From Parvibaculum sp. (GTDB lineage: Bacteria > Pseudomonadota > Alphaproteobacteria > Parvibaculales > Parvibaculaceae): a stretch of 64,000 nucleotides of DNA. The DNA lies in NCBI GenBank assembly GCA_030645235.1, contig JAUSMV010000012.1, forward strand, positions 682,001-746,000, in the 5' to 3' direction. Position numbers and translations under genes: made by a program. Below are positions 17,034 to 24,469 of the stretch, in pieces (position 1 is the stretch's first letter; the number at the start of each line of letters is the position of its first letter). The notes below the pieces were generated by a model. It was given only the letters and a program-made list of their open reading frames with translations. It did not search any database and was not told the DNA's origin.

Positions 17034-17071
17034 GAAAAAATAAAATGCAAAACGGGGCCCGAAAGGGCCCC
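17034..17071 (-). terminator. Terminator of the upstream flagellin gene
   Basis: Stem GGGGCCC/GGGCCCC around a GAAA-type tetraloop, followed on the minus strand by GTTTTGCATTTTATTTTTT. It starts 31 bases beyond the stop of the flagellin gene at 17103. Confidence 0.9.
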
Positions 17072-17102
17072 GCTGCATACGTTTTTTATTTTGGTGCGTC
17101 GA

Positions 17103-18209
17103 TTAGAAGAGCTTGAGAATGCTCTGCTGCGACTGGTTGGCGATGGAGAGCGCCGAAGTGCCGAGCTGCTGACGTGTCTGAAGGGCAAGCAGGTTCGCGC
17201 CTTCTTCGTTGGTGTCGGCAAGCGTAAGGCCCGAGGCGCCTGTCTGCAGCGTGTTGATCATGTTCTTCGTGAAGTCCTGACGGGACTGCACAATGGACAG
17301 GCTCGACGCGAAGGCTGTGGCCTTTATGCGTAGTGTCTGCATGCCGCGGTCGTCGGCGTTCTGCACGATCTTCAGTGCGTCATTTGTGGCGAAGTCCGCG
17401 TAAGTCAGCTGCGTCAGGCCAATGCCCGAGGACGAGGTGCTTGTGCCATCAATAGAAAGACGCGAGGTCTGGCTTTCGTTGAAGTTCACCAGCAGGTTGC
17501 TGCCCGATTGGAGCAGATTGATGCCGTTGAAGCTTGCGTCCTGCGCCAACTGATCGATCTGGATAAGCAGGGCGTTGTAGGTATCGACCTGCTTGTTACG
17601 GTTGACGCCGTTGCTTGTCGTGACGTCTGCCGCGATGGCTGTACCGACCGCCGTACCGGAGATTGAGAAGTTATCACCTGTTGCGACCGAGAATTTGATC
17701 TGACCGGCCGAGACGGAGACCGTGAGGCCTGAAACCTGGCCGGAGAGGGCGGCTTTGAGATCGCCTGCGCTCTGAACGTTGGTTGTCAGTGTGATCGAGG
17801 TTGATGCGCCGTCACCGATTGTGAAGGTCAGCGTCTGACCGCTATTGGCAGCCGTGCTGTAATCGGTGGGGACGATTGCCGACGATGTCGTCGCGGCCAC
17901 CACTGTTGTCTGCAGAGCCTGGTTGGCGGTGGCTTTGGCCTGCTGCACCAGCTTCTGAATGGCTTCAATGCCCTGGCTTGCCGCATTCAGTGTCTGAACT
18001 GCGAGGCCCATGCTGTCGAGCAGGGTGCTCAGGTCAGACGCGCGGTTGTTAAGGCCTTGCGCCGTGAAGAATGATTGCGGATTGTCAATCGCACTACTGA
18101 CCTTCAGGCCGGTCGCAACGCGCATCTGCGTTTGATCGAGCAATCTTGCTGTGTTCTGCATGCTGAGCAGATTGGACCGCATCGCACCAGAAAGAACCAC
18201 ATCAGCCAT
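17103..18209 (-). CDS. Flagellin (first copy)
   Basis: A 368-residue flagellin. N-terminal D0/D1 (VLSGAMRSNLLSMQNTARLL, TQMRVATGLKVSSAIDNPQS) and C-terminal D1/D0 (EGANLLALQTRQQLGTSALS, ending QSILKLF) flank a beta-rich insert around residues 118-195 with GLTVSVSAGQIKFSV. A GGAGGGTTACTAAT leader precedes the ATG. A strong sigma-54 promoter lies about 208 bases upstream, implying a leader of nearly 200 bases. FlbT, encoded nearby, is known to act on such leaders in Caulobacter. Serine/threonine-rich surfaces and the adjacent TPR-glycosyltransferase gene suggest the filament is glycosylated (inference). Confidence 0.96.
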   Translation of the reverse strand: MADVVLSGAMRSNLLSMQNTARLLDQTQMRVATGLKVSSAIDNPQSFFTAQGLNNRASDLSTLLDSMGLAVQTLNAASQGIEAIQKLVQQAKATANQALQTTVVAATTSSAIVPTDYSTAANSGQTLTFTIGDGASTSITLTTNVQSAGDLKAALSGQVSGLTVSVSAGQIKFSVATGDNFSISGTAVGTAIAADVTTSNGVNRNKQVDTYNALLIQIDQLAQDASFNGINLLQSGSNLLVNFNESQTSRLSIDGTSTSSSGIGLTQLTYADFATNDALKIVQNADDRGMQTLRIKATAFASSLSIVQSRQDFTKNMINTLQTGASGLTLADTNEEGANLLALQTRQQLGTSALSIANQSQQSILKLF

Positions 18210-18416
18210 ATTAGTAACCCTCCAGGGTCATGCCGGTGTGTTTGATCCCGGCTCGGATGCCATACTGAAAATTAATGCTTAATTCTGCGTAAACGCCCCG
18301 GATGTTTAAATCCAGAGCCGCCCCGGTTTCATGACCGGAGTGGGGTAGTGGCGCTGTCTTACATCTACGGAACATTCGTTAGTCTCCTTGCGACTTTCGT
18401 GTCTGCCAGAGAGTTT

Positions 18417-18431
18417 GCACACACCGTGCCA
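18417..18431 (-). promoter_or_regulatory. Sigma-54 promoter of the first flagellin
   Basis: On the minus strand TGGCACG-N4-GTGC has a perfect -24 half and the invariant GC at -12. It lies in the 457-base gene-free stretch between the flagellin and the TPR-glycosyltransferase gene and points to the flagellin. Confidence 0.8.
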
Positions 18432-18484
18432 GAGTATAATTTTATATAAATCAATGACTTAGCTTGTTAACCCGAAACTTACCA

Positions 18485-18502
18485 AGGGCAACCTGTGCCG
18501 TG
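18485..18502. promoter_or_regulatory. ftr-like enhancer element before the first flagellin
   Basis: AGGGCAACCTGTGCCGTG keeps the GGCAA-N4-TGCCG core shared by the elements upstream of flgE, flgI and flgF, with a degenerate right edge. It begins 54 bases upstream of the sigma-54 promoter at 18417-18431. Confidence 0.55.
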
Positions 18503-18550
18503 AGCGGAAATTATTGCCTGGGGATAAGTTGCCTTGCCGGTCATGCGGGA

Positions 18551-18587
18551 CAAAAAAATACCGGAATGGGTGGGGCCATTCCGGTAT
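18551..18587. terminator. Terminator of the TPR-glycosyltransferase gene
   Basis: A perfect 12-bp stem ATACCGGAATGG/CCATTCCGGTAT with a six-base loop, followed on the minus strand by a run of T. On the plus strand it is followed by GAAAAATTTTTT, so it may act both ways. Confidence 0.88.
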
Positions 18588-18666
18588 GAAAAATTTTTTC
18601 TTAAAGGCAGGGATTTTTGGTCTTCAGGGGCCTGTTTAAGGTCGGCCGACTGGCATTTTGTGCATT

Positions 18667-20622
18667 TTAGCTCCGGGGGCTGAGCAATGCGCGCACGTCA
18701 TTGGCGATGCTCTGGACCAGCCCCTTATGATCAAATCCCGGCATCACAGAATAAGTCCGCAGGCTTGGATGCCAGGGCAGGATGCCGAGGCCCAGCTGCA
18801 TCGGGTGGTGAGCGGGCATATAGATGACGCCCTTCACACCCAGAGCGCCCGCCATTTCGGTGGCGGCATTCCACAGTCCGACCACGAAATCGAGCTCGGC
18901 GGTCAGGGCGGCGGTGCCTTCGAGGTCATTATGGGTGTCGAGGTCCGGCATCTGATGGATCGTCAGACCATGCTTTTCGGCGGCTTCGCGGATTTCAGCA
19001 TCCGGAAAGCCGAATTGCAGGTTGATGAGCTTGGCACCGTCGATGTCCTGAATGGCGGCCCAGTCGATCGGGTCGGTCGCCAGCATGTCGCGGAGCGGTG
19101 TGTGCAGGCCGGAACGCCATGTCAGGCCGATCTTGGGGCCTGAACCGAGACTGTCGAGCCAGGCTCTGGCCGTTTCCCGACGGGCCGGGTTGGCAACCAG
19201 CGGACGGCTTTCGCGCGGGAAAGAAGTAAGCGCGCGGCGACGCATGGCGGCGATGATGCCCGCGGGGGCTGTGTAGTCGAAATCGACTTCGCCGTCTTTA
19301 TAAGTGCGCAAGCCGGTTGAGCGGCCCGTTTCGGCGCGCACCGTCGCTTGCGGCCATGTGCGCTGATAGAGATCGACGAAACGTTTGTCCGTTTCGATGA
19401 TGACGTGTTTGGCTTCCGCAATAATGTCATGGAAGCAGGTTGAGAAGCGCAGATCGTCGCCCAGACCCTGTTCGCGCGTGATCATGATTGTTTTGTCGCT
19501 GAGATCTTCGCCCTGCCAGATCAGGCCGGGGAAGGGGCGGTAGGGTTTGCGCTGGCCGCTGGCAAAGCCATAGCCATAAATGTCCCAGCCATTTTCGATC
19601 TGGCCGGTGGCGAGCAGGCAGAGCGCGAAGTTCCAGAGCATCGCATCGTCATTGGGGCGCAGCGTGAGGGCCTTGGTATAGGCGTCCAATGCTTCAGCCG
19701 GGCGGCAGGCATTCTGCAATGCGGAACCGAGATTGTTGTGGGCCTCAACGAGGTCGGGACTTAGTGCTATGGCCTGATTGGCGCAGGCAATGGCATCGTC
19801 GAGCATGGCATTGTCGGCCAGCATATTGCCGAGATTGCTATAGGCGGCGGCATATTTGGGGCTGAGTTCAATGGCGCGGGAGAACAGATCAACCGCGCGC
19901 TGTGTGTGGCCGTTGTCGCGCATCAGATTGGCAAAGGCAAAATGCGCTTCATGCGAATTGGGATTAAGTTTGATCGCGCTTTCAAAGGCGGCAATCGCGT
20001 CATCAGTCTTTTTCATGATCACAAAGAGGGTTGCGGCATGAAGAACGGTGATGTGATCTTTCGGCGCTTTGGCGATGGCTTTATGCAGCGCATCAAAAGA
20101 TTCAGCCAATTCGTCTTCGTCTTCGCTGACGGAAAGAATTTTGCCGATGCCGCGAAAGGCGCGGGCGTCCGTGTCGTTGATGGCGATAATCTCGCGATAG
20201 ACTTCAAGAGCGTCGCGGCTCTCACCACCTTCATCCAGGAGGCGTGCGATTTCGAGGCGGGATTCAATATCGTCAGGGAGAAGGCGCGCGGCTTCCGAGA
20301 AGTGAAAAATGGCTTCGTCGATCAGGCCTTCTTTGACGAGAAGGAAGCCGAGGTTCTTGTGCGCGTGGGCAAAGTCCGGATCGGCGTCGAGCGCGTCACG
20401 GATATATTTGATCGCTTCCGCGTTCGAGCGCCCGGACTGATGTGCGAGAATGCCCATCAGGCGGAGCGTGCCGGGGTGGCCGGGGAATTTCTTGAGGACC
20501 TTGCGATAGAGGTTTCCGGCCTCCTTCAGCATACCCTGTGTCTGAAGGGTCATGGCGCCATCAAGAATTCTGTCAATTTTTTCTGATGTGTCGTCTTTGC
20601 GCTTCATTGCTGAGTTCGCCAT
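18667..20622 (-). CDS. TPR protein with C-terminal glycosyltransferase-like domain (FlmG-like)
   Basis: A 651-residue soluble protein. Residues about 30-340 are tandem TPR motifs (repeats such as AHKNLGFLLVKEGLIDEAIF and AYSNLGNMLADNAMLDDAIA). Residues about 350-651 look like a GT-B/heptosyltransferase-type domain with MITREQGLGDDLRF, IGLTWRSGLHTP and a C-terminal nucleotide-sugar region AATEMAGALGVKGVIYMPAH. The plan of TPR followed by GT matches FlmG, which glycosylates flagellin in Caulobacter. Its place just upstream of two flagellin genes on the same strand supports that role, though no sugar-synthesis genes are in the window. The ATG at 20622 follows GAAGGG. It has its own terminator. 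Confidence 0.72.
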   Translation of the reverse strand: MANSAMKRKDDTSEKIDRILDGAMTLQTQGMLKEAGNLYRKVLKKFPGHPGTLRLMGILAHQSGRSNAEAIKYIRDALDADPDFAHAHKNLGFLLVKEGLIDEAIFHFSEAARLLPDDIESRLEIARLLDEGGESRDALEVYREIIAINDTDARAFRGIGKILSVSEDEDELAESFDALHKAIAKAPKDHITVLHAATLFVIMKKTDDAIAAFESAIKLNPNSHEAHFAFANLMRDNGHTQRAVDLFSRAIELSPKYAAAYSNLGNMLADNAMLDDAIACANQAIALSPDLVEAHNNLGSALQNACRPAEALDAYTKALTLRPNDDAMLWNFALCLLATGQIENGWDIYGYGFASGQRKPYRPFPGLIWQGEDLSDKTIMITREQGLGDDLRFSTCFHDIIAEAKHVIIETDKRFVDLYQRTWPQATVRAETGRSTGLRTYKDGEVDFDYTAPAGIIAAMRRRALTSFPRESRPLVANPARRETARAWLDSLGSGPKIGLTWRSGLHTPLRDMLATDPIDWAAIQDIDGAKLINLQFGFPDAEIREAAEKHGLTIHQMPDLDTHNDLEGTAALTAELDFVVGLWNAATEMAGALGVKGVIYMPAHHPMQLGLGILPWHPSLRTYSVMPGFDHKGLVQSIANDVRALLSPRS

Positions 20623-20670
20623 GGAGGTGCCCTTCGATTTGTCCAATATACTGACCATGCGCAAACAGGG

Positions 20671-20685
20671 TTAGTATTCGGTTAA
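20671..20685 (-). promoter_or_regulatory. CtrA-like box before the TPR-glycosyltransferase gene
   Basis: Read on the minus strand, TTAA-N7-CTAA matches the CtrA consensus except for one base. It lies 49 bases upstream of the start codon at 20622, a position from which CtrA could contact RNA polymerase. Confidence 0.4.
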
Positions 20686-20728
20686 TTTTACGAATTGTTC
20701 AGACGTTGACATGACCTGTGTCCGGACG

Positions 20729-21196
20729 TCAGACGAGGCTGTCGAGTGCGATCGCGGCGGAGCGATGGTCGGCGCGTGACGTCATGGCGGCGTCGCGGCC
20801 ATAGCCGAGCGTCGGGGCCTTGTGTTCGTTCACCGTGTCGGCAACGGATTTCAATATACGTTCGGATACGGACTTTGCCGCTCCAAGCATATTGCGGTTG
20901 CGGACGAGGGCGACCTCGAGCTTCGCCATAGCGGTCTTGAGGCGTGCGATTTTTTCCGCCGGCGCACGGTCGATCAGCTCCTTGCGGCGGCTAATGGCTT
21001 GAATATCCATGGCATATTCATTGGCGAGGCGGATTTTTTCGTCCTGCAATTCGACGATTTTCAGCAATTGCTGTGTTTCAAGCATTTCTGTTTCGCGGCC
21101 GATCACATCGAGAAGCTGCGTGCTGACAAGCAGGACGCGCTCGACGAGTTCACTGGGGCTCAGGTCGGCAGCTGACAGACGGGAAGGGGCGTTCAC
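20729..21196 (-). CDS. FlgN-like flagellar protein (FlbY-type)
   Basis: A 155-residue helical protein with long coiled regions (about residues 10-115) including ETEMLETQQLLKIVELQDEK and AEKIARLKTAMAKLEVALVR. That pattern fits the alphaproteobacterial FlgN-like/FlbY proteins found after flgI and flgJ. Such proteins are proposed export chaperones for hook-associated proteins. No catalytic motif is present. The start is a GTG overlapping the flgJ stop, behind AGGAGAAG. It is the last gene of flgI-flgJ-flgN-like. Confidence 0.68.
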   Translation of the reverse strand: MNAPSRLSAADLSPSELVERVLLVSTQLLDVIGRETEMLETQQLLKIVELQDEKIRLANEYAMDIQAISRRKELIDRAPAEKIARLKTAMAKLEVALVRNRNMLGAAKSVSERILKSVADTVNEHKAPTLGYGRDAAMTSRADHRSAAIALDSLV

Positions 21197-21507
21197 TGGC
21201 TCTTCTCCTGAAGTTTGAGGATTTCGCCGTAAATCTGGTCGGCAATGCCGATGCCACCGGCTTTGCTCATTTCCTTGCCGTATTCACTGACAAGCATGGA
21301 GCGGAATGTGTCTTCGCCGGGGCCGCCGCCGAATGTTTCGTCGGTTTCAATGCCTTCAAACATGGATTGGGCCATGGAAGACATGAACTGGGCTTCAAAG
21401 TCCTGCGCCGTGGCCCAGGCGCGCGTGTCGGTATGCGGTTTTGCCTTGGGCAATTGCGCCTGCATATAGGTCTGGGCGAGAGGGCTCTGGGCGGCGATGA
21501 CAGTCAT
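21193..21507 (-). CDS. flgJ: Rod-binding protein FlgJ (N-terminal domain only)
   Basis: A 104-residue protein consisting of the FlgJ rod-binding domain: DFEAQFMSSMAQSMFEGIET, then GGGPGEDTFRSMLVSEYGKE and GGIGIADQIY. The muramidase domain fused to it in enterobacteria is absent, as is usual in alphaproteobacteria, where a separate lytic enzyme opens the wall for the rod. It acts in the periplasm and is exported through the flagellar apparatus. Start and stop overlap the neighbouring genes by a few bases (ATGA type). Confidence 0.9.
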   Translation of the reverse strand: MTVIAAQSPLAQTYMQAQLPKAKPHTDTRAWATAQDFEAQFMSSMAQSMFEGIETDETFGGGPGEDTFRSMLVSEYGKEMSKAGGIGIADQIYGEILKLQEKSQ

Positions 21508-22634
21508 TACATCACCTCGATTTCGGCTTGCAGCGCACCGGCGGCTTTGATGGCCTGCAAAATGCTGATCATGTCGCGCGGGTTGACGCCAAGGGCATTG
21601 AGGCCGTCCACAAGCTCTTTCAGGCTGATGCTGCCATCCATAACAGCCAGTTTGCGGCCTTTTTCTTCTTCGATCTCAATTGCTGTGCGCGGCACAACGA
21701 CCGTCTGGCCGTTGTCTGCGAAGGGGCCGGGCTGGCTCACCTGCGGGGTTTCGGTGACGCTGATCGTGAGATTGCCCTGTGCGATGGCGACTTTGCTGAC
21801 GCGGACGTCCTGACCCATGACAATAATGCCGGAGCCTTCGTCGATGACGACGCGGGCAGGCAGATCAGGCTCGACGCGGAGCTGTTCGATTTCCGTCAGG
21901 AGCCCCACGACATTGCCGCGATAGCCTGAGGGCACCGTGAGCTGAACCGTTGTCGGGTTATCGGCGCGGGCCGTGTTGCTGCCGAGATAGGAGTTGATGG
22001 CCTGGGCGACGCGCACAGATGTTGTCAGGTCCGGATTGCGGAGTGACAGGCGCAGCGTCTGAAGGTCAGCCAGCTTAAATTCGATTTCGCGTTCAACAAT
22101 GGCGCCATTGGCGATGCGGCCATTGGTGGGTACGCCACGAACGACGGAGGCACCTTCGCCCTGAGCGGCAAAGCCGCCTGTGGCAACGGAGCCTTGTGCG
22201 ACAGCATAAACCTGGCCGTCAGCACCCATAAGCGGGGTGACGAGCAGGACGCCGCCCTGAAGATTTGTGGCGTCGCCGAGCGCGCTCACTGTGATGTCAA
22301 TATGGGTGCCTTGTGCGGCGAAGGGCGGCAGGCTGGCTGTCACCATGACGGCGGCGACATTGTCGGTTTTGAGCTGCGTGCCGCGTGTGTTGACGCCGAG
22401 GCGTTCCAACATGGCGATCAGGCTCTGCTGGGTGAACGGGGCATTGCGCAGCGTGTCGCCTGTGCCGTTGAGACCGACGACGAGGCCGTAACCCACGAGC
22501 AGGTTGTCGCGCACGCCTTCGACATCAACAATATCTTTGACGCGCGAGGCAGCGGTTGCGGGGTGTACCACGACAAAAGACGCCGCCAGAATGATGGCGG
22601 CGAGCTTTACGAAGGGCCGAAAGGGATTGAACAT
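21507..22634 (-). CDS. flgI: Flagellar P-ring protein FlgI
   Basis: A 375-residue protein with a Sec signal peptide (hydrophobic residues 10-26, cleavage after ATA) and the family hallmarks VEGVRDNLLVGYGLVVGLNG and GTGDTL, GGVLLVTPLMGADGQVYAVA, and the C-terminal LVDGLNALGVNPRDMISILQ. It polymerises around the rod in the peptidoglycan layer with the help of FlgA. A strong sigma-54 promoter lies 44 bases upstream, and the ftr-like element and CtrA box further up are shared with the divergent fliX. It is first in flgI-flgJ-flgN-like. Confidence 0.96.
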   Translation of the reverse strand: MFNPFRPFVKLAAIILAASFVVVHPATAASRVKDIVDVEGVRDNLLVGYGLVVGLNGTGDTLRNAPFTQQSLIAMLERLGVNTRGTQLKTDNVAAVMVTASLPPFAAQGTHIDITVSALGDATNLQGGVLLVTPLMGADGQVYAVAQGSVATGGFAAQGEGASVVRGVPTNGRIANGAIVEREIEFKLADLQTLRLSLRNPDLTTSVRVAQAINSYLGSNTARADNPTTVQLTVPSGYRGNVVGLLTEIEQLRVEPDLPARVVIDEGSGIIVMGQDVRVSKVAIAQGNLTISVTETPQVSQPGPFADNGQTVVVPRTAIEIEEEKGRKLAVMDGSISLKELVDGLNALGVNPRDMISILQAIKAAGALQAEIEVM

Positions 22635-22677
22635 TCACAAAAACCGTCTGCTCGCGGATTGACACATGGCTTAGTAA

Positions 22678-22692
22678 GCGAAACCCGTGCCA
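22678..22692 (-). promoter_or_regulatory. Sigma-54 promoter of flgI
   Basis: On the minus strand TGGCACG-N4-TCGC has a perfect -24 half and GC at -12. The predicted transcript would have a leader of about 32 bases. Confidence 0.82.
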
Positions 22693-22807
22693 CTTATTGC
22701 GGTTCTGATTTTTTCGTTTAACCTATTGATTTTGTTGAATAAAATAATAAGGCCGGAATGGTCCGGCGGAGGCATTTTTGGCCCTCGTGGCAGGTCTTTC
22801 CCCTCAC

Positions 22808-22825
22808 CCGGCAACATCTGCCGCT
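22808..22825. promoter_or_regulatory. ftr-like enhancer between flgI and fliX
   Basis: CCGGCAACATCTGCCGCT shares 15 of 18 positions with the element in front of flgE. It lies about 115 bases upstream of the flgI sigma-54 promoter and 15 bases from the CtrA box of fliX, so it could both activate flgI and affect fliX. Confidence 0.65.
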
Positions 22826-22839
22826 ACACTTTTTTAGGC

Positions 22840-22854
22840 TTAACGCCGCCTTAA
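22840..22854 (+). promoter_or_regulatory. CtrA box upstream of fliX
   Basis: TTAA-CGCCGCC-TTAA is a perfect TTAA-N7-TTAA match located 73 bases before the fliX start. In Caulobacter fliX is a CtrA-dependent class II gene, so position and identity agree. Confidence 0.72.
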
Positions 22855-22927
22855 GATTTCTCAGCCAAAGTGTCTGTTCAGTTGGCCGCAATGTGTTTTT
22901 CGCGGTCGGGGCTTAAGGGGCAATTCA

Positions 22928-23359
22928 ATGAAGATTGGCGCAGGCCGCCAAATCGGTTCGACATCTGGTAAGCGTGCGGTTTCCGCGCGCAGCGCCGGGT
23001 CGGGCTTTGCCGTCAACGGTGCGGAGGAGGGTCGCGGTCTTGCGGGCCTCAGTGCTGCAACGTCTTTAGGCGCTGTGGACAGCCTCTTGGCCTTGCAGGA
23101 GACCGGCGGGCTTGAAGACGCCACTTCGTCACCGCGTCGTGCGATGGCGCGTGGCGAACAGATGCTCGACATTCTTGATGATATCAAATTGGCGATCCTG
23201 AGCGGGCAGGTGCCTGAGGCAAAACTCTCGCGCCTTTTGCATGTTGTCGAAGGTCAGCAGGCGCAGGTGCGTGATCCTCAATTGGCCGATATTCTGGATC
23301 ACATCGAATTGCGTGCCAGAGTTGAACTCGCCAAATTCGGCAGCTTCCCCCGCGACTGA
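22928..23359 (+). CDS. fliX: Flagellar assembly regulator FliX
   Basis: A 143-residue FliX-family protein. The N-terminus is basic and glycine/serine-rich, then come SLLALQETGGLEDATSSPRR and RGEQMLDILDDIKLAILSGQ and a C-terminal helix LADILDHIELRARVELAKFG. FliX couples completion of the early basal body to FlbD-dependent sigma-54 transcription. It is divergent from flgI with a CtrA box and an ftr-like element in the shared control region, the arrangement known from Caulobacter. The ATG at 22928 has AAGGGGCAATTCA in front. No flbD gene lies within the window. Confidence 0.9.
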   Translation: MKIGAGRQIGSTSGKRAVSARSAGSGFAVNGAEEGRGLAGLSAATSLGAVDSLLALQETGGLEDATSSPRRAMARGEQMLDILDDIKLAILSGQVPEAKLSRLLHVVEGQQAQVRDPQLADILDHIELRARVELAKFGSFPRD

Positions 23360-23422
23360 ACAATCCCGTCCTGATCTTGATCTTGATCTTTTGGTCTATC
23401 CGGTAAACCCCGAATCGTTCTA

Positions 23423-23461
23423 CCGTAATCGAAATGTAGGTTACATTTCAGGCGGTTACGG
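23423..23461. repeat. Nested inverted repeat between fliX and dksA
   Basis: An inner perfect stem GAAATGTA/TACATTTC with a three-base loop is enclosed by an outer stem CCGTAA/TTACGG. No T-tract follows, so it is not a standard terminator. It ends 116 bases before dksA. It could be a protein-binding palindrome or a folded leader. Just upstream (from 23373) GATCTT is repeated three times. Confidence 0.6.
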
Positions 23462-23577
23462 GGATTTGTGGGTAACGGTCCAGAATGGTTGAGAATCTGT
23501 ATTCGTCTCCCTATACTCCGCCGCGTTTTCTATAAGGCCCCTGCGTAATGGGGTCGTCTCAGGAGAGATGAAGGCGC

Positions 23578-23994
23578 ATGGTTGTACGGTTGCCCAAGGG
23601 CTATATCCCTTCCGATGACGAGCCGTTTATGAATAAGCGGCAGAAAGAATATTTTCGGCGCAAGCTCGAAAAGTGGAAAGAAGACATTCTCGTGGAAAAC
23701 CGCGAGACGCTTCAGCATCTTCAGGAAGAAACCACTCATCACCCGGATCTGACGGACAGAGCTACGTCTGAAACCGAGCGATCACTGGAGCTTCGCACCC
23801 GTGACCGTCAGCGCAAGCTTGTGTCCAAGATCGACGCGGCGCTGCGCCGTGTTGAAGAAGGCACTTACGGTTATTGCGAAGAGACGGGCGAACCGATCAG
23901 CCTCAAACGTCTCGATGCCCGTCCGATCGCCACGCTGTCGATTGAAGCGCAGGAGCGTCACGAGCGCCGCGAGAAAGTTTATCGCGACGATTGA
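23578..23994 (+). CDS. dksA: RNA polymerase-binding transcription factor DksA
   Basis: A 138-residue DksA. The coiled-coil arm includes the acidic tip region (HPDLTDRATSETERSLELRT) and is followed by the globular domain with YGYCEETGEPISLKRLDARP. The zinc-finger positions read Cys-Thr and Ser-Ala, so only one of the four zinc cysteines remains, as in the zinc-independent DksA variants. It binds the secondary channel of RNA polymerase with ppGpp in the stringent response. It is flanked by flagellar operons but has its own terminator. The ATG at 23578 has AGGAGAG upstream. Confidence 0.93.
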   Translation: MVVRLPKGYIPSDDEPFMNKRQKEYFRRKLEKWKEDILVENRETLQHLQEETTHHPDLTDRATSETERSLELRTRDRQRKLVSKIDAALRRVEEGTYGYCEETGEPISLKRLDARPIATLSIEAQERHERREKVYRDD

Positions 23995-24042
23995 GTGGAT
24001 TGTCCGTCTGCGGAATGTTTTTTCGGTTTTTGATAATCAAAA

Positions 24043-24083
24043 GTCCGCCCAAAGTCTGTTTCAGATTTTTGGGCGGGCTTTTT
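24043..24083 (+). terminator. Terminator of dksA
   Basis: Stem GTCCGCCCAAA/TTTGGGCGGGC (one G-T pair), followed by TTTTTCTTTTTT, 48 bases after the dksA stop. Confidence 0.92.
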
Positions 24084-24277
24084 CTTTTTTCGGCATGTGT
24101 GGGCCTGGCCTGCGTAAGACGATCAATTTTTGGCGGAACAAGTGGGGAAATAAAATTTTTTCTGTGTCTATCCTCACTGAGGATTAAAAATTCCGACTTG
24201 TCCCGCAAAATAAATACATTTCCCCGCATTTCTGCGTGAGGCTCGAAAAGTGTCTCGAGCAAAACCTACGATCTCTA

Positions 24278-24306
24278 CATGGAAACACTCGATCTCTTGC
24301 AAGAAA
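24278..24306 (-). repeat. Dispersed 29-bp element with TCTTGCAAGA palindrome (copy 1)
   Basis: The core is identical over 29 bases to the copy at 44066 (opposite strand) and close to the copy at 63666. Its left part contains the perfect palindrome TCTTGCAAGA. It lies in the 475-base gene-free stretch between dksA and flgH, and a TATCCCCGC motif follows 41 bases away. Read on the plus strand, the element starts an in-frame METLDLLQE that stops after 14 codons, so coding is doubtful. Confidence 0.7.
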
Positions 24307-24378
24307 CACGACTGTTTCGTTGAGTGTGTCGAGCTCAAAAGCACCTCTATCCCCGCTTTTTGGCACCCCCGAAAAGTG

Positions 24379-24410
24379 AAAACGCGGCCCTCTTTCGAGT
24401 GCCGCGTTTT
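24379..24410. terminator. Terminator after flgH
   Basis: A perfect 10-bp stem AAAACGCGGC/GCCGCGTTTT with a 12-base loop, 60 bases beyond the flgH stop. The A/T ends allow it to work on either strand. Confidence 0.8.
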
Positions 24411-24469
24411 GCATTTCCGGAGCCGTACATCCGGGCGTCCGGAAGCCCAGTCCCCCCTCAGGGAAGGTA

